Shown piece after piece: positions 35,801-45,623 of a DNA stretch of 64,000 nt (positions are counted from its first letter, which is position 1; every line of letters begins with the position of its first letter). The translations under genes were made by a program, and so were the position numbers. Source of the stretch: Thraustochytrium sp. TN22 (Eukaryota; Sar; Bigyra; Thraustochytrida; Thraustochytriidae); contig JABLUY010000002.1 of NCBI GenBank assembly GCA_013306675.1, forward strand, positions 186,001-250,000. Direction: 5' to 3'. Below the pieces are notes generated by a model. That model worked only from the letters and a program-made list of their open reading frames with translations. It did not search any database and was not told the DNA's origin.

Positions 35801-37792
35801 TTAGCTGACGGGCGTCGTCGGCGTCCCGGCCGGTGCGGAGGCCAAGTTCGTGAGAGTGTCCGTGTCGACCGGCACCGGCGCGGGCGCGGCCGGGGCAATC
35901 CTGGCCTTACCTGAGCGCTGCTTCTTGTGCGCGAGCCGGCTCGGACCGATGTGACCGCCAACGGAGGCGAGTTGGTGAATCGCCTCAGAGCCGAGCAGGA
36001 AGATGGCAACGAAGAGAGGGAGGGCGTCGTAGGAGAAGATGGTGGCGATGATAAAGGCGGGGCCGGCCTTGGCGGGTTCTGGCGCCGTGCACGTGTCGCC
36101 GTCTCCAATCGTCCGGCATGCAATGAATTCATCAAAGGCCACGGTGAAGACCCGCATCTGGTTGCGCAGAACGGTGTTTCGCAGCGCCGTGGCAAGGAGC
36201 AGAACCAAAGTGCTTAGAGCAAGCGCAGATATCCTTGTGGACAGCGCCGCCACGTGCCTGTCAACCTTGCGGAGCCACTCTGTGCGCATCGCGGCCTTGG
36301 AAAACGAATCGCACATTCGATAGAAGCGGAACGCGTAGAAGAGACAGGCAATGACATTGAGCAGCAGCGGTCCCTCTTCCACGACGCGCTCCATCCATGC
36401 GGAGGAGAAGGACGGTCCACAGACGCGCAGGTAGCGCACGAGGTCGAGCGTGTAGCGCTCATCGAAGAAGTTAACGAGATCAAATCGTCCCGCCACCAGC
36501 GTCGCGAACGCGCCGCAAAGTGGAATGATGAGCATGTAGGTGAAGGCGAGAGCGCGCGAGCACGCGTGAATTTGCCTTGATGACTGCGCGCGAAGGGCGC
36601 CGCTCACGCGGTCGTGCAACACGATTATGAGCGCGGTGAGCGTCCCAAGCATGGCCTGCAGGAGGTGAACTGAGACTGTCATGACCGTGCAAGAGGCGCG
36701 TTGCAGCCGGTTCGAGGTCCAGAAGTCGCCGGTCGAAACCGTATTGTAGACGCCGTACGGCGAACGCATGACGCCAGTCGCTGGGCAGCCGTTCTCGGCG
36801 CTGCCCACGAAGAAGAGGGTCAGCACCGCGAGCAGGAGGCCTTCGGCTGCGCAGATGAAGATGAGGGTATCCGCGATGGACCGACGCCTCTGGAAGACGG
36901 CTCGTCGCCGTCGCGCCAAAATCATGCCCAGCATCGGCGCCGCCAGGATGCTGATGATTAGCTTCATGCGGGCCATGGCAAGGGCCACGTCGACGCCACC
37001 CATTGGGCAGCTGATCCCGCAGGTTGGGCACCCGACGTCGTCCACAGACGCGGCGAGCGGCTCGCTGCATGAGACCGGGGCACACTCCTGCAACCGCTCG
37101 GCGAACGTGGGGTCTGTGTGCTCCATGACCGGGGTCTCATTTCGGCAGCTCAAGGTCACCGAGTCGACCTCGTAGGTATCCGACTGAAACTCGCGCAGGC
37201 CCCACATATCAGCAGGCAGCGCGGGCACGCCGTAACTGATCTCGCTCAGCAGCGGCTCGTCCGTGAGCGACCAAGCGTCGTCGACCAAGCCGCACAGGGG
37301 CCGGTCCAGGCCCTGTAGATGATAGAGAAAGAGGAGGCCCTGCAAACAATTTGATTCCTTCCACAGGTCCAGGCACGTGCTCTCGCAGGACAGCCGTGGG
37401 TATGCACGTCCGCCGATCTCCACGCAGCCGCGATACGTGTACATGCAGGCCACTTTGAAGCTCGCCAAGTGACATGCCGTCGAGACGAAGCCCTGGCGCT
37501 CCCGGTGGATCGCTAGCTGCAACGTCTCGTACGCGTGCAGGTGCTCCGGTCCAAGCAACACCCGCGTGCCGTTGCTCAGAAGCGCTTCTTCTGGCACATA
37601 GACGAGCCTGTCCGCGCCTTCCAGGTCCTCCAGCGCATAGCGGCAGAGCCCCTGCGGCGAGAGCGCCTCGCAACGCCCGCTCACGTCCACGACGGTGACA
37701 GGGCTGTCGCCCTGGATCACGCCTGGCAACAGCAGCAGCAGCAGCGCGTGGGAGCCAAGCGCCCCGACCCAGGGCCAGCCGCGGGGCCCCAT
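35801..37792 (-). CDS. Frizzled/Smoothened-like seven-membrane-span receptor
   Basis: 663 residues. A signal peptide (LLLLLLPGVIQG, residues about 17-28) precedes an extracellular Cys-rich domain (about 35-180): FKVACMYTYRGCVEIG and RLSCESTCLDLWKESNCL follow the spacing of Frizzled CRDs. A second Cys cluster (VGCPTCGISCPMGG, near 250) leads into the membrane part (about 270-630), which has seven hydrophobic segments. Class F receptors bind lipid-modified ligands in animals; amoebae and other protists have Frizzled/Smoothened-like receptors without Wnt. The KTxxxW Dishevelled-binding motif is not visible after the last segment, so signalling would differ. The cytoplasmic tail is short and Pro/Thr-rich. 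Divergent from the CDC50 gene across 1.4 kb. Confidence 0.75.
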   Translation of the reverse strand: MGPRGWPWVGALGSHALLLLLLPGVIQGDSPVTVVDVSGRCEALSPQGLCRYALEDLEGADRLVYVPEEALLSNGTRVLLGPEHLHAYETLQLAIHRERQGFVSTACHLASFKVACMYTYRGCVEIGGRAYPRLSCESTCLDLWKESNCLQGLLFLYHLQGLDRPLCGLVDDAWSLTDEPLLSEISYGVPALPADMWGLREFQSDTYEVDSVTLSCRNETPVMEHTDPTFAERLQECAPVSCSEPLAASVDDVGCPTCGISCPMGGVDVALAMARMKLIISILAAPMLGMILARRRRAVFQRRRSIADTLIFICAAEGLLLAVLTLFFVGSAENGCPATGVMRSPYGVYNTVSTGDFWTSNRLQRASCTVMTVSVHLLQAMLGTLTALIIVLHDRVSGALRAQSSRQIHACSRALAFTYMLIIPLCGAFATLVAGRFDLVNFFDERYTLDLVRYLRVCGPSFSSAWMERVVEEGPLLLNVIACLFYAFRFYRMCDSFSKAAMRTEWLRKVDRHVAALSTRISALALSTLVLLLATALRNTVLRNQMRVFTVAFDEFIACRTIGDGDTCTAPEPAKAGPAFIIATIFSYDALPLFVAIFLLGSEAIHQLASVGGHIGPSRLAHKKQRSGKARIAPAAPAPVPVDTDTLTNLASAPAGTPTTPVS

Positions 37793-39157
37793 CGAGCATT
37801 GCAGCAGCGGCTTTGCTGCTTCCAGGCTGCAGCGCCGGGCGTGCGCCAGCCATCGGGCAAGAGCTCGTCGCGGCGAAATCGCACGAAAAACTTGGCGGAA
37901 AGTGGCCGTTCCCTACACAGTGAAGGCAGAAGGACAGCCTTTTGAGTGGCCGAAGGACAGCCTTATGAGGGGTGGCTCGCGGAAAATCGTCCCTCCCCTC
38001 CCAAGTTCTCCTTTTCGCTTCCGCGAGCACTTCTTTTGTCACCATTGACAGCGTCCTCATGCGGCGCAGGGCGAGCGAGTCTCTCGCTCTCAACTTTTTT
38101 TTCAACGAGGAAGCGAGACATCTCGATGGCGGCGCGCGCCGCACTCCTTCCGAAACGTACCACTTAGCATCGCCCTAAATCACCAACCCATGCCATGCCG
38201 GGCTTCCAAGGTTGGTTCGTCTGACGCTGCCTCTAAACTCTAGAACAAGCCCTGTTCGACCGCGTTCGACCCTCGGCGCACCTGTTCCTGCACCTGCAAA
38301 GCATGCTTGCGCGGCGTCGTCTTCCGCGGCCCGCCAGGGGGGCCAGGCTTTAAGGACTTCGCCACAACTTTTACCAGCCTACTAAAATCCTCTCTTCTCC
38401 AACCTTTTCCAGCAGCCTGCCTGAGCCAGCTGGTCCTCCAGCTTTAGCTCGACACTGCCAGCTCCAGCTCCAGCTCCAGCTCCAGCTCCGGCTCGAAGCT
38501 GAGCTCAGGGCCTGAGCTGAGCACGCAAAGCCGTTGAGCCTGTTTGCGTCGCGATAGGCCGCGGCCTGGCCGGGGTCAGCCTCTCCCTCGCCGAGTCGCC
38601 GCTGCCGTGCCCCCTCGCGGGCGCGCGCGGGCGGGGCGCGCGGGGCGTGCGGGCGCGGCGCGGCGGCGGCGCGGCGGCGGGCGCGCGCGCGCGGCGGCGG
38701 CCGGCGGCGGCCGGCGCGCGGGCGGCGGCCGCAGCGGCCGACGGGATCGGCCGGCGCGCCTCGTTCCTGCCTTCGCGCGCGGGGCTTCAATTGAAGTGCC
38801 TGCGGCGCCTGGTCTCTGCTCGACAGAGTTTGAACGCGGCGCGGCGAGGAGCAGGTCGGCGCGGCGCGCGCGAGGGCGCGCGCGCGCGGCGGAGGGCAGC
38901 GCGAGCGCGAGCGCGAGCGGGCGCGGCGGCGCGGCCCCGGCCCCGGCCGGCCCCGGCCCCGGCGGCAGCCCGTGGCGCGAGAGCGGGGCTCGGCCTGAGC
39001 CCGAGCCGAGGTCGGCAGGCGAGTCCTCCCTCCTCCCTCCTCCCCGTCGGCTCGGTCGGCCAAGGAGGCCGGTCCGCCCGTCGCGGAGCGGAGCGCGGCG
39101 CGGCGCAGAGAGGCAGCGGGCAAAGATTGATCCGCGGGCGGCGGGCGGGCGGGCGCG
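37793..39157. other. Long divergent promoter region
   Basis: 1.37 kb between divergent starts. CTCCAG hexamer repeat at about 38460-38490; extreme CG-rich stretch 38600-38960; GCGGC pentamers near 39090-39105; GGGC repeats 39135-39154 directly before the CDC50 ATG. No coding frame accepted. Confidence 0.5.
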
Positions 39158-40624
39158 ATGACGGCGCAGGACGACGGCGCGACGACGCAGACGGGCGAGG
39201 CGCCGCACTCGAACCGGCCGGAGAACACCAAGTTCAAGCAGCAGAAGCTGGACGCCTGGCAGCCCATCCTCACGCCGGCATGGGTGATTGGCACCTTCGT
39301 GGTGGTGGGCGTCATCTTCGTGCCGGTGGGCGCGTACCTGTGGAAGCTGTCGGATGACCTGTTTGAGAGCGTGGTCACCTACGACAGCTACGACAACGAC
39401 GCCATCAGCGCGGGCGTCGCGGACGCCTGCCGCATCTCGAACCTGAACGATGGGTACGCGATGCTCGCGAACGGCTCGCGCACATTTGATGCCTGCGAGC
39501 TCGAGTTCGAGGTGACCCAGGACATCGCGGAGAGCGAGGACGTCTTCGTGTACTACGAGCTGTCGAACTTTTACCAGAACCACCGCCGCTACGTCAAGTC
39601 TGTGAGCGAGTCGCAGCTGCTGAACGAGATCAGCATCAATCCGGTGACCAACTTGGGCGACAGCACGCTGAGCACCTCGTGCGACCCGTCTGAGAGCTTC
39701 CAGAACAACGACCAGGGCAACCGCATCTACTACCCGTGCGGGCTTATCGCGCTGAGCGTCTTCAACGACGGCCTGGCGCTGAGCCGCTTCGAGCGCCCGG
39801 GCGAGGCGGTCGTAGACTATGCGGCCGGCGTGCCGCTCAACGCCTCGGACCTGGCCATCTCCCTCGACACCTCGGGCATCGCCTGGCAGTCCGACCTTGA
39901 CAACAAGTACTCAAACCCGACCAGCGACTCATGTGAGAGCTCCCTCTCGAGCCCGGGCGGCAACCTCTGCCCGCTCCGCTACCTGCAGTACCAGTACCTG
40001 TGGCAGACGTATGACCAGTTCGTCTGCTACCCACCGCTGGCTGACAACCCGGACGCGCCCGACCTCTCGCAGGGCATCTCGGCGTGCAAGACCTACGACA
40101 CCTACGTCAACGAGCTGGGCGAGGCCCAGTACGGCAGCTCAGACTGGGCTAGTTTCACGGCGGACCAGCCGAGCTTCTACGGTACTGGCTGTGCCGCCTG
40201 TGAGGACGACTCGCACGTGCTGGTCAGCGCCGGCGGCATTCCGCGGCCCAGCGACACCTCGTCCGCGACCAGCTCGGGCGGCGTGCGCGACGAGCGCTTC
40301 ATCGTCTGGATGCGTACGGCCGGCCTGCCCACCTTCCGCAAGCTCTATGCTCACATCTCGCCGCCGGCGGGCGGTTTCAAGGCTGGCGATAAGGTTACGC
40401 TTTCCGTCGTGCCCAACTTCCTCGTGCAGAGCATCGAGGGCACCAAGTCCATCGTGCTCGGCACCACCTCGCCGCTCGGCGGCAAGAACGACGTCCTCGG
40501 CATCGCCTACCTTTCCGTCGGCTCCATCTGCCTCTTCCTCGCCGTCGTTTTCGCCGCCAAGCAGCGCCTCAACCCGCGCCGCCTCGGCGACCCCTCCTAT
40601 CTCGCCTTCGGCAACAAGAAGTGA
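39158..40624 (+). CDS. CDC50/LEM3 subunit of P4-ATPase phospholipid flippases
   Basis: 488 residues. CDC50/LEM3 proteins are the obligatory partners of P4-ATPases, needed for their exit from the ER and for phospholipid flipping. Layout matches the family: short cytosolic N-terminus with FKQQKLDAWQPILTP (family FKQQxLxAWQPxLTP), first membrane span about 41-62, a large extracellular loop with YYELSNFYQNHRRYVKS, the YPCGLIALSVFND motif, and a second span about 443-466 followed by a short tail. Cysteines in the loop are positioned for the known disulfides. The loop is longer than in animals (about 380 residues) because of a segment around 260-360 with extra cysteines. GGGC repeats end three bases before the ATG. 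Confidence 0.95.
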   Translation: MTAQDDGATTQTGEAPHSNRPENTKFKQQKLDAWQPILTPAWVIGTFVVVGVIFVPVGAYLWKLSDDLFESVVTYDSYDNDAISAGVADACRISNLNDGYAMLANGSRTFDACELEFEVTQDIAESEDVFVYYELSNFYQNHRRYVKSVSESQLLNEISINPVTNLGDSTLSTSCDPSESFQNNDQGNRIYYPCGLIALSVFNDGLALSRFERPGEAVVDYAAGVPLNASDLAISLDTSGIAWQSDLDNKYSNPTSDSCESSLSSPGGNLCPLRYLQYQYLWQTYDQFVCYPPLADNPDAPDLSQGISACKTYDTYVNELGEAQYGSSDWASFTADQPSFYGTGCAACEDDSHVLVSAGGIPRPSDTSSATSSGGVRDERFIVWMRTAGLPTFRKLYAHISPPAGGFKAGDKVTLSVVPNFLVQSIEGTKSIVLGTTSPLGGKNDVLGIAYLSVGSICLFLAVVFAAKQRLNPRRLGDPSYLAFGNKK

Positions 40625-41075
40625 GTGAACCAGTCAATGAGGGTTGTGCCATCTGCATCTGCATCTGCTTTTGTCTTGCCGTGTTTTTTCCTTGGGAGCC
40701 AGGGAGCCTTGCTTTGTCTTGTTCGTCGCGCAAGGCCTCGCGGCGAGTCTTGCTTTGTCGCCGTGCTCGCCAAAGCCAAGGCCTCGCGCCTTGCTCCGTC
40801 ACTCGCTCGCTCGCTCGCTCGCTCGCTCGCTTCTTCGTCTCGTCACCTCGCCTCGTCTCGCCTCCCTCCAACTTGAGGCCCACTGACAGTGAGATAGATG
40901 CAGCAAAACTCCTTCGACACAGCTTCGCGCTTGCCCGGCCCGCGCGCGCGAGCGTGGAGGCGCCGGAGGGAAAACGCAGGCGCTCCGCCGAGCCGCGCTG
41001 CGGCCCGCGCAGCGGTCGCTCTTGAAGCGGGCGGCGGCGCGCGACCTCGGCACGTCCACCGACGCCAGCGCCACC
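40625..41075. other. Intergenic with CTCG repeat
   Basis: 451 bp between two plus-strand genes. GCATCT repeats near 40650-40666 and a CTCG tetranucleotide run at 40800-40832. Nothing else seen. Confidence 0.45.
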
Positions 41076-41121
41076 ATGGCCTCGCGCGGGCGCGGCGGCG
41101 CCTACTACCGCGAGCGCTACG

Positions 41122-41159
<38 letters not shown>

Positions 41160-43079
41160 GGCGGCGGTCGTGGTCGCGGCGAGTACTATCGCAACAAGTA
41201 TGGCGGCGGTGGGCGCGGCGGAGGCGGCGGCGGCGGCGGTGGTGGGCGCGGCGGTGGGCGCGGTGGCTATGGCGGAGGCGGCGGCGGCGGCGGCGGTGGG
41301 CCCTCGGCCGCGGAGGTAAACCGCGTTCGGTCGAGCGACGAGCTATACAACCTGCTAGTGCGCATTGACAACGCGTCGTTTGGCGCGTACAAGGACCTGT
41401 ACGGAACGTGGAAGTTCGGGTCGCTGGACCTGACCTTTGACCACATCCAGTCGGATCCGTTCGCGGCGCCCACGCGCGCGCACGTGACGGTGGCCGCGGC
41501 GGACGCAGCCTTCCCGGAGTGGACGCGGTCCACGGCGCTGCGCAGGACCGCCTTTTGCGACTACCTGAGCCGCGCGTTTACTTCGGTGGCCAAGGCCATG
41601 GGCGCCGACCAGAAGCAGCAGAGCGCAAGCTACGGCGGCGCCAAGGGCGGCGACATCAGCATGGACGTGCCGTCGCAGCACGTGCTGGAGCGCACCTCGG
41701 TGCTGGTGACCGCCGAGGGCGCCGTGGAGGCGCGCTTCACGGTCGGCCTGCCGGCGCGCGGCCGCAGCGTGCTCGGCGAGTGGGCCTACAACATCCTCTC
41801 GCAGCATCTGCCCACGATCGCGCAGCGTAGCCTCTTCGTCACGGCTCATAACCTGGACGCGTTGGAGCGCCACCTCAAGAGTGTCGAGGACCAGACGGCA
41901 CTGCGCAAGCTCATCAAGGAGCGCGGCCTGGCCGGCTTCGTGGCCGACGGCGCTGTGCTCCCGCGCGCCAGCGGTGCCAGCGACCTGCCCATGGAGGGCG
42001 CCGACGTAGTGCGTTTCAAGTCGCCGGAGTCCATGGCGCAGTCCTTTGATCTGCCCAACGCGGGCAGCATCACCGGCATGGCCATCCCGCGTGGCGTCAC
42101 GCTCATCGTCGGCGGCGGCTTCCACGGCAAGAGCACCGTGCTGCAGGCGCTCGAGATGGGTGTCTACAACCACGCGCCGGGCGACGGCCGCGAGTTCGTC
42201 ACCTGCTCCGAGCGCACCGTCAAGGTGCGCGCCGAGGACGGCCGCAGCGTCTCGGGCGTCAACATTTCGCCCTTCATCTCCAACCTGCCCATGGGCCGCG
42301 ACACGACCGCCTTTAGCACCTCGGACGCCAGCGGCAGCACATCGCAGGCAGCCAACATCGTCGAGGCCCTCGAGGCCGGCGCCGACACGCTGCTCATCGA
42401 CGAAGACACCTGCGCGACCAACTTCATGATTCGCGACGAGCGTATGATGGAGCTCGTCTCCAGCGACAAGGAGCCCATCACACCCTTCATCTCCAAGGTG
42501 CGCGCGCTTTACGAGGAGCACGGCGTCAGCACCATCCTCGTCATTGGCGGTGCCGGCGACTACTTCGACGTCGCTGACACCGTGGTCATGATGGACTCCT
42601 ACCGCCCGTTTGACGTCTCGGCCAGGGCCGCCGAGATCGCCAAGCGCCATCGCGATGCGCGCGGCGACGCAGGCGCCGCCGCCCGCCTCGCCAGCCCCTA
42701 CGGCCCGCTCTCTAGCCGCGCCCCGCACCTCGACGGCTTCGTGCCACATGGCGAGCTCAGCTCCAAGGTCGTGGCGCGCCGTCTCGATACCATCTCATAC
42801 GGCGACGAGAACCTCGATTTGGCCGGTGTGGAACAGCTCGTCGAGGTCAGCCAGGTCCGTGCCATCGCCGACATCACCCAGTGGCTCGTCAAAAATCGCG
42901 CGCTCAACGGCCAGCGGAGCATGGCGCAGGTCCTCGACCTCGTCGAGGCCGAGCTCGAGCGCGCCGGCCTCGACGTCTTTGCAGCCTTTGGCAAGGCTGG
43001 CAACCTCGTGCGTCCTCGCCGCTTCGAGCTCGCCGCCGCCATGAACCGCCTGCGTACTGCTCGCTTCGGCCCCGCGTGA
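41076..43079 (+). CDS. Predicted ABC-class P-loop ATPase with RGG-rich N-terminus
   Basis: 667 residues, start in CCACCATGG. Residues 1-75 are almost all Gly, Arg and Tyr (RGG-box-like, as in RNA-binding proteins). The rest matches the family of predicted ATPases of the ABC class found in bacteria, plants and protists. Walker A is GGGFHGKST at about residues 346-354; Walker B is TLLIDEDTCATNFMIRD near 438; VLVIGGAGDYFDVADTVVMM near 490 is a further signature. The family's biological role is not established; RNA or nucleotide metabolism has been suggested, and the RGG box here would fit RNA contact. No membrane segments, so it is not a transporter. C-terminus helical. Confidence 0.88.
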
Positions 43080-43243
43080 CTGAGCTAAGAGAAGCGGAAG
43101 AGCGAAAAGACAAAATGGGAATTGAGACGAGCGAGTGAGTTGGGACAAGAGAAGATACACTACTTTCTGGAGAAGACAGCTTAGACTTGCTTGCTGCGGA
43201 ATGCATCGTGTTTGAGTTCCGGCCGTCATGCGTCCATAGATGT
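43080..43243. other. Short convergent gap
   Basis: 164 bp between convergent stops; nothing recognised. Confidence 0.4.
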
Positions 43244-44923
43244 TCAGGCCGCAGCGAGGCTCGCCTGCGAGACGAGCACGCGAGGGTGGTTGAAAGGGAG
43301 TATCACCTCGCGCTCCTCGTCGCTGGCATCGTCAACCCAGTAATCGCGTTCCACGAGCGCGTTGCCGGCCGTCTCGAGCGAGAGCAAGACGGTCGTTGCC
43401 GCCGCGAACCAAAAGAAGGAACCGTGTACCGCAGTCACCACCGCAAAGCTCGCGTGCTCCGCGAGCGCCGTAAGCAGAAAGGGGGAGACCACAGGCACCG
43501 CGCGGCTCACGAACTGGCACAGGCTGAATACCTGCACGCGCACCTCGGTAGGCATCACCTCCGGCGTATAGGTGAACATACCGTGCTTGGAGATGGCCAT
43601 GCCGATCCGGAGAGCGATGAGCAGCGCGAAGATGAGCACCCGACTGTCGCCCACGCTGCCCAGGGCAAGCACACTCAGGCCGGTGGCCAGCTCACCGACA
43701 CGCAGCTCCGTGACGCGTTTCATGCGGTACGCCGCGAAGGCCACAACGGTGGATCCCAGCCACTCGCCCACCATGGACACCAGGGCAACCTGGAAGTGCG
43801 TGTCAGCGCCCCCGAGCTCCTGCTTGATGAGGAGTGGCAGGAATCCAAGGATTGTCATGCCGGCCGCGTTGAGGGCCCACAAACCGCACAGCGGCACAAG
43901 GAGTGCCCGCACGCGGTGCATTCCCCACAGCGACCAGAGCGTCAGCGCCCGCTGCTGCTGCTGCTGCTGCTCTTGCTGCTCTTGCCAACGTGCAGAGGAT
44001 TCGTTCGTCTCGCTGGTGCCTCGTAGGGCACGCAGAGTCAGGAAACGCGGCATGGGCCGGGCGTTCATGCGGGCGAGCTTGGTAAAGGAGTTCAGCGCCT
44101 CCTCATAGCGGCCTTGCAGCACCGAAAAGCGCATCGACTCGGGCGCATGCACGGCCAGGACATAGAGTGCCGGCAAGCCGGCCAGAGAAGCGGCGCGGAC
44201 CAGCCAGCGCCAACCGCACCGGCGCATGAGCGCCCAGCTCAGGACGATGACCACCGTGGACCCGAAGCTCCAGGCGTAGCCCTTGACAGCAGTGTAGCGG
44301 CCGCGCTGCGCGGCAGGCGAGACCTCCAGGAGCAGCGGCACCGCGGTCACTGAGACGCCGCCATAGCCGAGTCCAACCGCGAGCCGAAGTACCGCGAAGC
44401 TTTGCACCCCGCTTGCGAAGGAGCTCACGAAGCCAAAAACCACGGAAATGAGCAGACTCCAAAAGTACGTGCTCTTGCGCCCTCGTTTGTCCGCAAGCCA
44501 GCCCGCGCCGAGGCAACCAAGCACCATACCGAGCGACGTCAAACTCTTGATGATGGGCAGGTCCTGCGCCGCGACACCCCACTCTGCCTCGAACTCCGCG
44601 TACAGCAGGCCCACAATGGCCATCTCGGCGGCCTCCACAAAGAAGCCCACGGCCGCCACAACCATCATCATATGCTGGAAGGGCCCGCCGCCGACCTCCT
44701 CCACCGCGCGGTCCAGCAGACGAAAGCGCTCCGCATCGTTGCGCGCCGGCTGCACGTCGTGCCCCTCCGAGTCGGCCGCCAGCGGATCGTTCGCGAGCAG
44801 CGCGCGCCGGACCGCGCTCTTCTTCTTCTCTTTTTCCAGGTCCTGTGCGCCCGCGCCTTCGCCTGCCCGGCCTCCCGGCTCCTGGTCCTCGTCTTCGTGC
44901 CGTCGCGCCGCGCCCTGCAGCAT
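43244..44923 (-). CDS. SV2/organic-ion-type major facilitator transporter
   Basis: 559 residues from ATG 44923 (MLQGAARRHEDEDQ). An upstream in-frame ATG at 45067 would add 48 residues but would run through the GGCGC array, so the downstream start is preferred. Twelve hydrophobic segments begin at about residue 80. MFS motif A, GWLADKRGRKSTYFW, lies between segments 2 and 3, and ESMRFSVLQGRYEEAL after segment 6 is typical of the SV2/SLC22 and bacterial metabolite:H+ symporter group. A Gln run (QEQQEQQQQQQ) sits in the central loop. Substrate is unknown; relatives carry organic ions, aromatic acids or niacin. Convergent with the ABC-class ATPase gene, divergent from the enolase-superfamily gene. 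Confidence 0.85.
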   Translation of the reverse strand: MLQGAARRHEDEDQEPGGRAGEGAGAQDLEKEKKKSAVRRALLANDPLAADSEGHDVQPARNDAERFRLLDRAVEEVGGGPFQHMMMVVAAVGFFVEAAEMAIVGLLYAEFEAEWGVAAQDLPIIKSLTSLGMVLGCLGAGWLADKRGRKSTYFWSLLISVVFGFVSSFASGVQSFAVLRLAVGLGYGGVSVTAVPLLLEVSPAAQRGRYTAVKGYAWSFGSTVVIVLSWALMRRCGWRWLVRAASLAGLPALYVLAVHAPESMRFSVLQGRYEEALNSFTKLARMNARPMPRFLTLRALRGTSETNESSARWQEQQEQQQQQQRALTLWSLWGMHRVRALLVPLCGLWALNAAGMTILGFLPLLIKQELGGADTHFQVALVSMVGEWLGSTVVAFAAYRMKRVTELRVGELATGLSVLALGSVGDSRVLIFALLIALRIGMAISKHGMFTYTPEVMPTEVRVQVFSLCQFVSRAVPVVSPFLLTALAEHASFAVVTAVHGSFFWFAAATTVLLSLETAGNALVERDYWVDDASDEEREVILPFNHPRVLVSQASLAAA

Positions 44924-45623
44924 CCTCTCTCGCAGGCGCGACTGCAGCGGTCTGGGCGCTCTGCGCGGGTCGCACTGGGGCTCGCGCCGTGCAGGCGCCG
45001 CGCCGCGCCGCGCCGCGCCGCTCGCGCGTTGGGCGTCTGCCTGCACGCTTGCCGTCGGCCATCTCATCTCATCTCATCACCTTTGCCTCGCAAGATGGGA
45101 CGGCGCGGGCTCGCTCCCATGACCACGCGCGCCGCGTACGAGCCAAACGCAGAGCCTCCCACCAACTTCGGTCGCCGTGGGCGAGCCGGCGATCGTGCCT
45201 GCAGCGAGCGCGCGCGCGCGCTCTCGCGGGCGCCGCCCGGCGGCGCGCGCAGCGGAGCGAGCGCGAGCCCATGGCGCCGCCCGAGCGAGCTCCGTCTCGC
45301 CACGGCGGGCATCCATGACAGACAGACTGCGAGACCCCGCGTCGCCGTCGGCGCGGCGCGCAAAGCGCAAAGCGCAGCGCGCGGCGCGCAGAGCGCAGAC
45401 AGGCCAGGCCTCCGCAGGCGCTGCGCGGCGGAGCGAGGCTCGCGCTGCGCTGCGCTGCGCTGTGCAGAGCGCGGGCTGGGCTCGAGCCGCGGCGGCGGCG
45501 ACCCGTGGCTGGCCCTGGCAGGCGCGCAGGCAGGCGGGCGGGCAGGCGCGCAGGCGGGCGCGCGGCAGGCAGGCAAGCGGGCGGCGGGCGGGCGCGAGGC
45601 AGGCAGAGCGCGAGGAGGAGGAG
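44924..45623. other. Divergent promoter region with two opposed G-rich blocks
   Basis: 700 bp. CGCCG pentamers at 44995-45020 and ATCTC pentamers at 45060-45075 read as GGCGC and GATGA on the minus strand (transporter side). From about 45510 to 45620 the plus strand is rich in GGGC, GCAGG and GGCGC (enolase-superfamily side). The strand of G-richness switches in between. Confidence 0.6.

Noticed and set aside
45067-45067. Upstream ATG as start of the SV2-like transporter
   Set aside because: It would translate the GGCGC array into Ala/Arg/Pro-rich sequence; the ATG at 44923 keeps the array in the leader as for other genes. It cannot be fully excluded.
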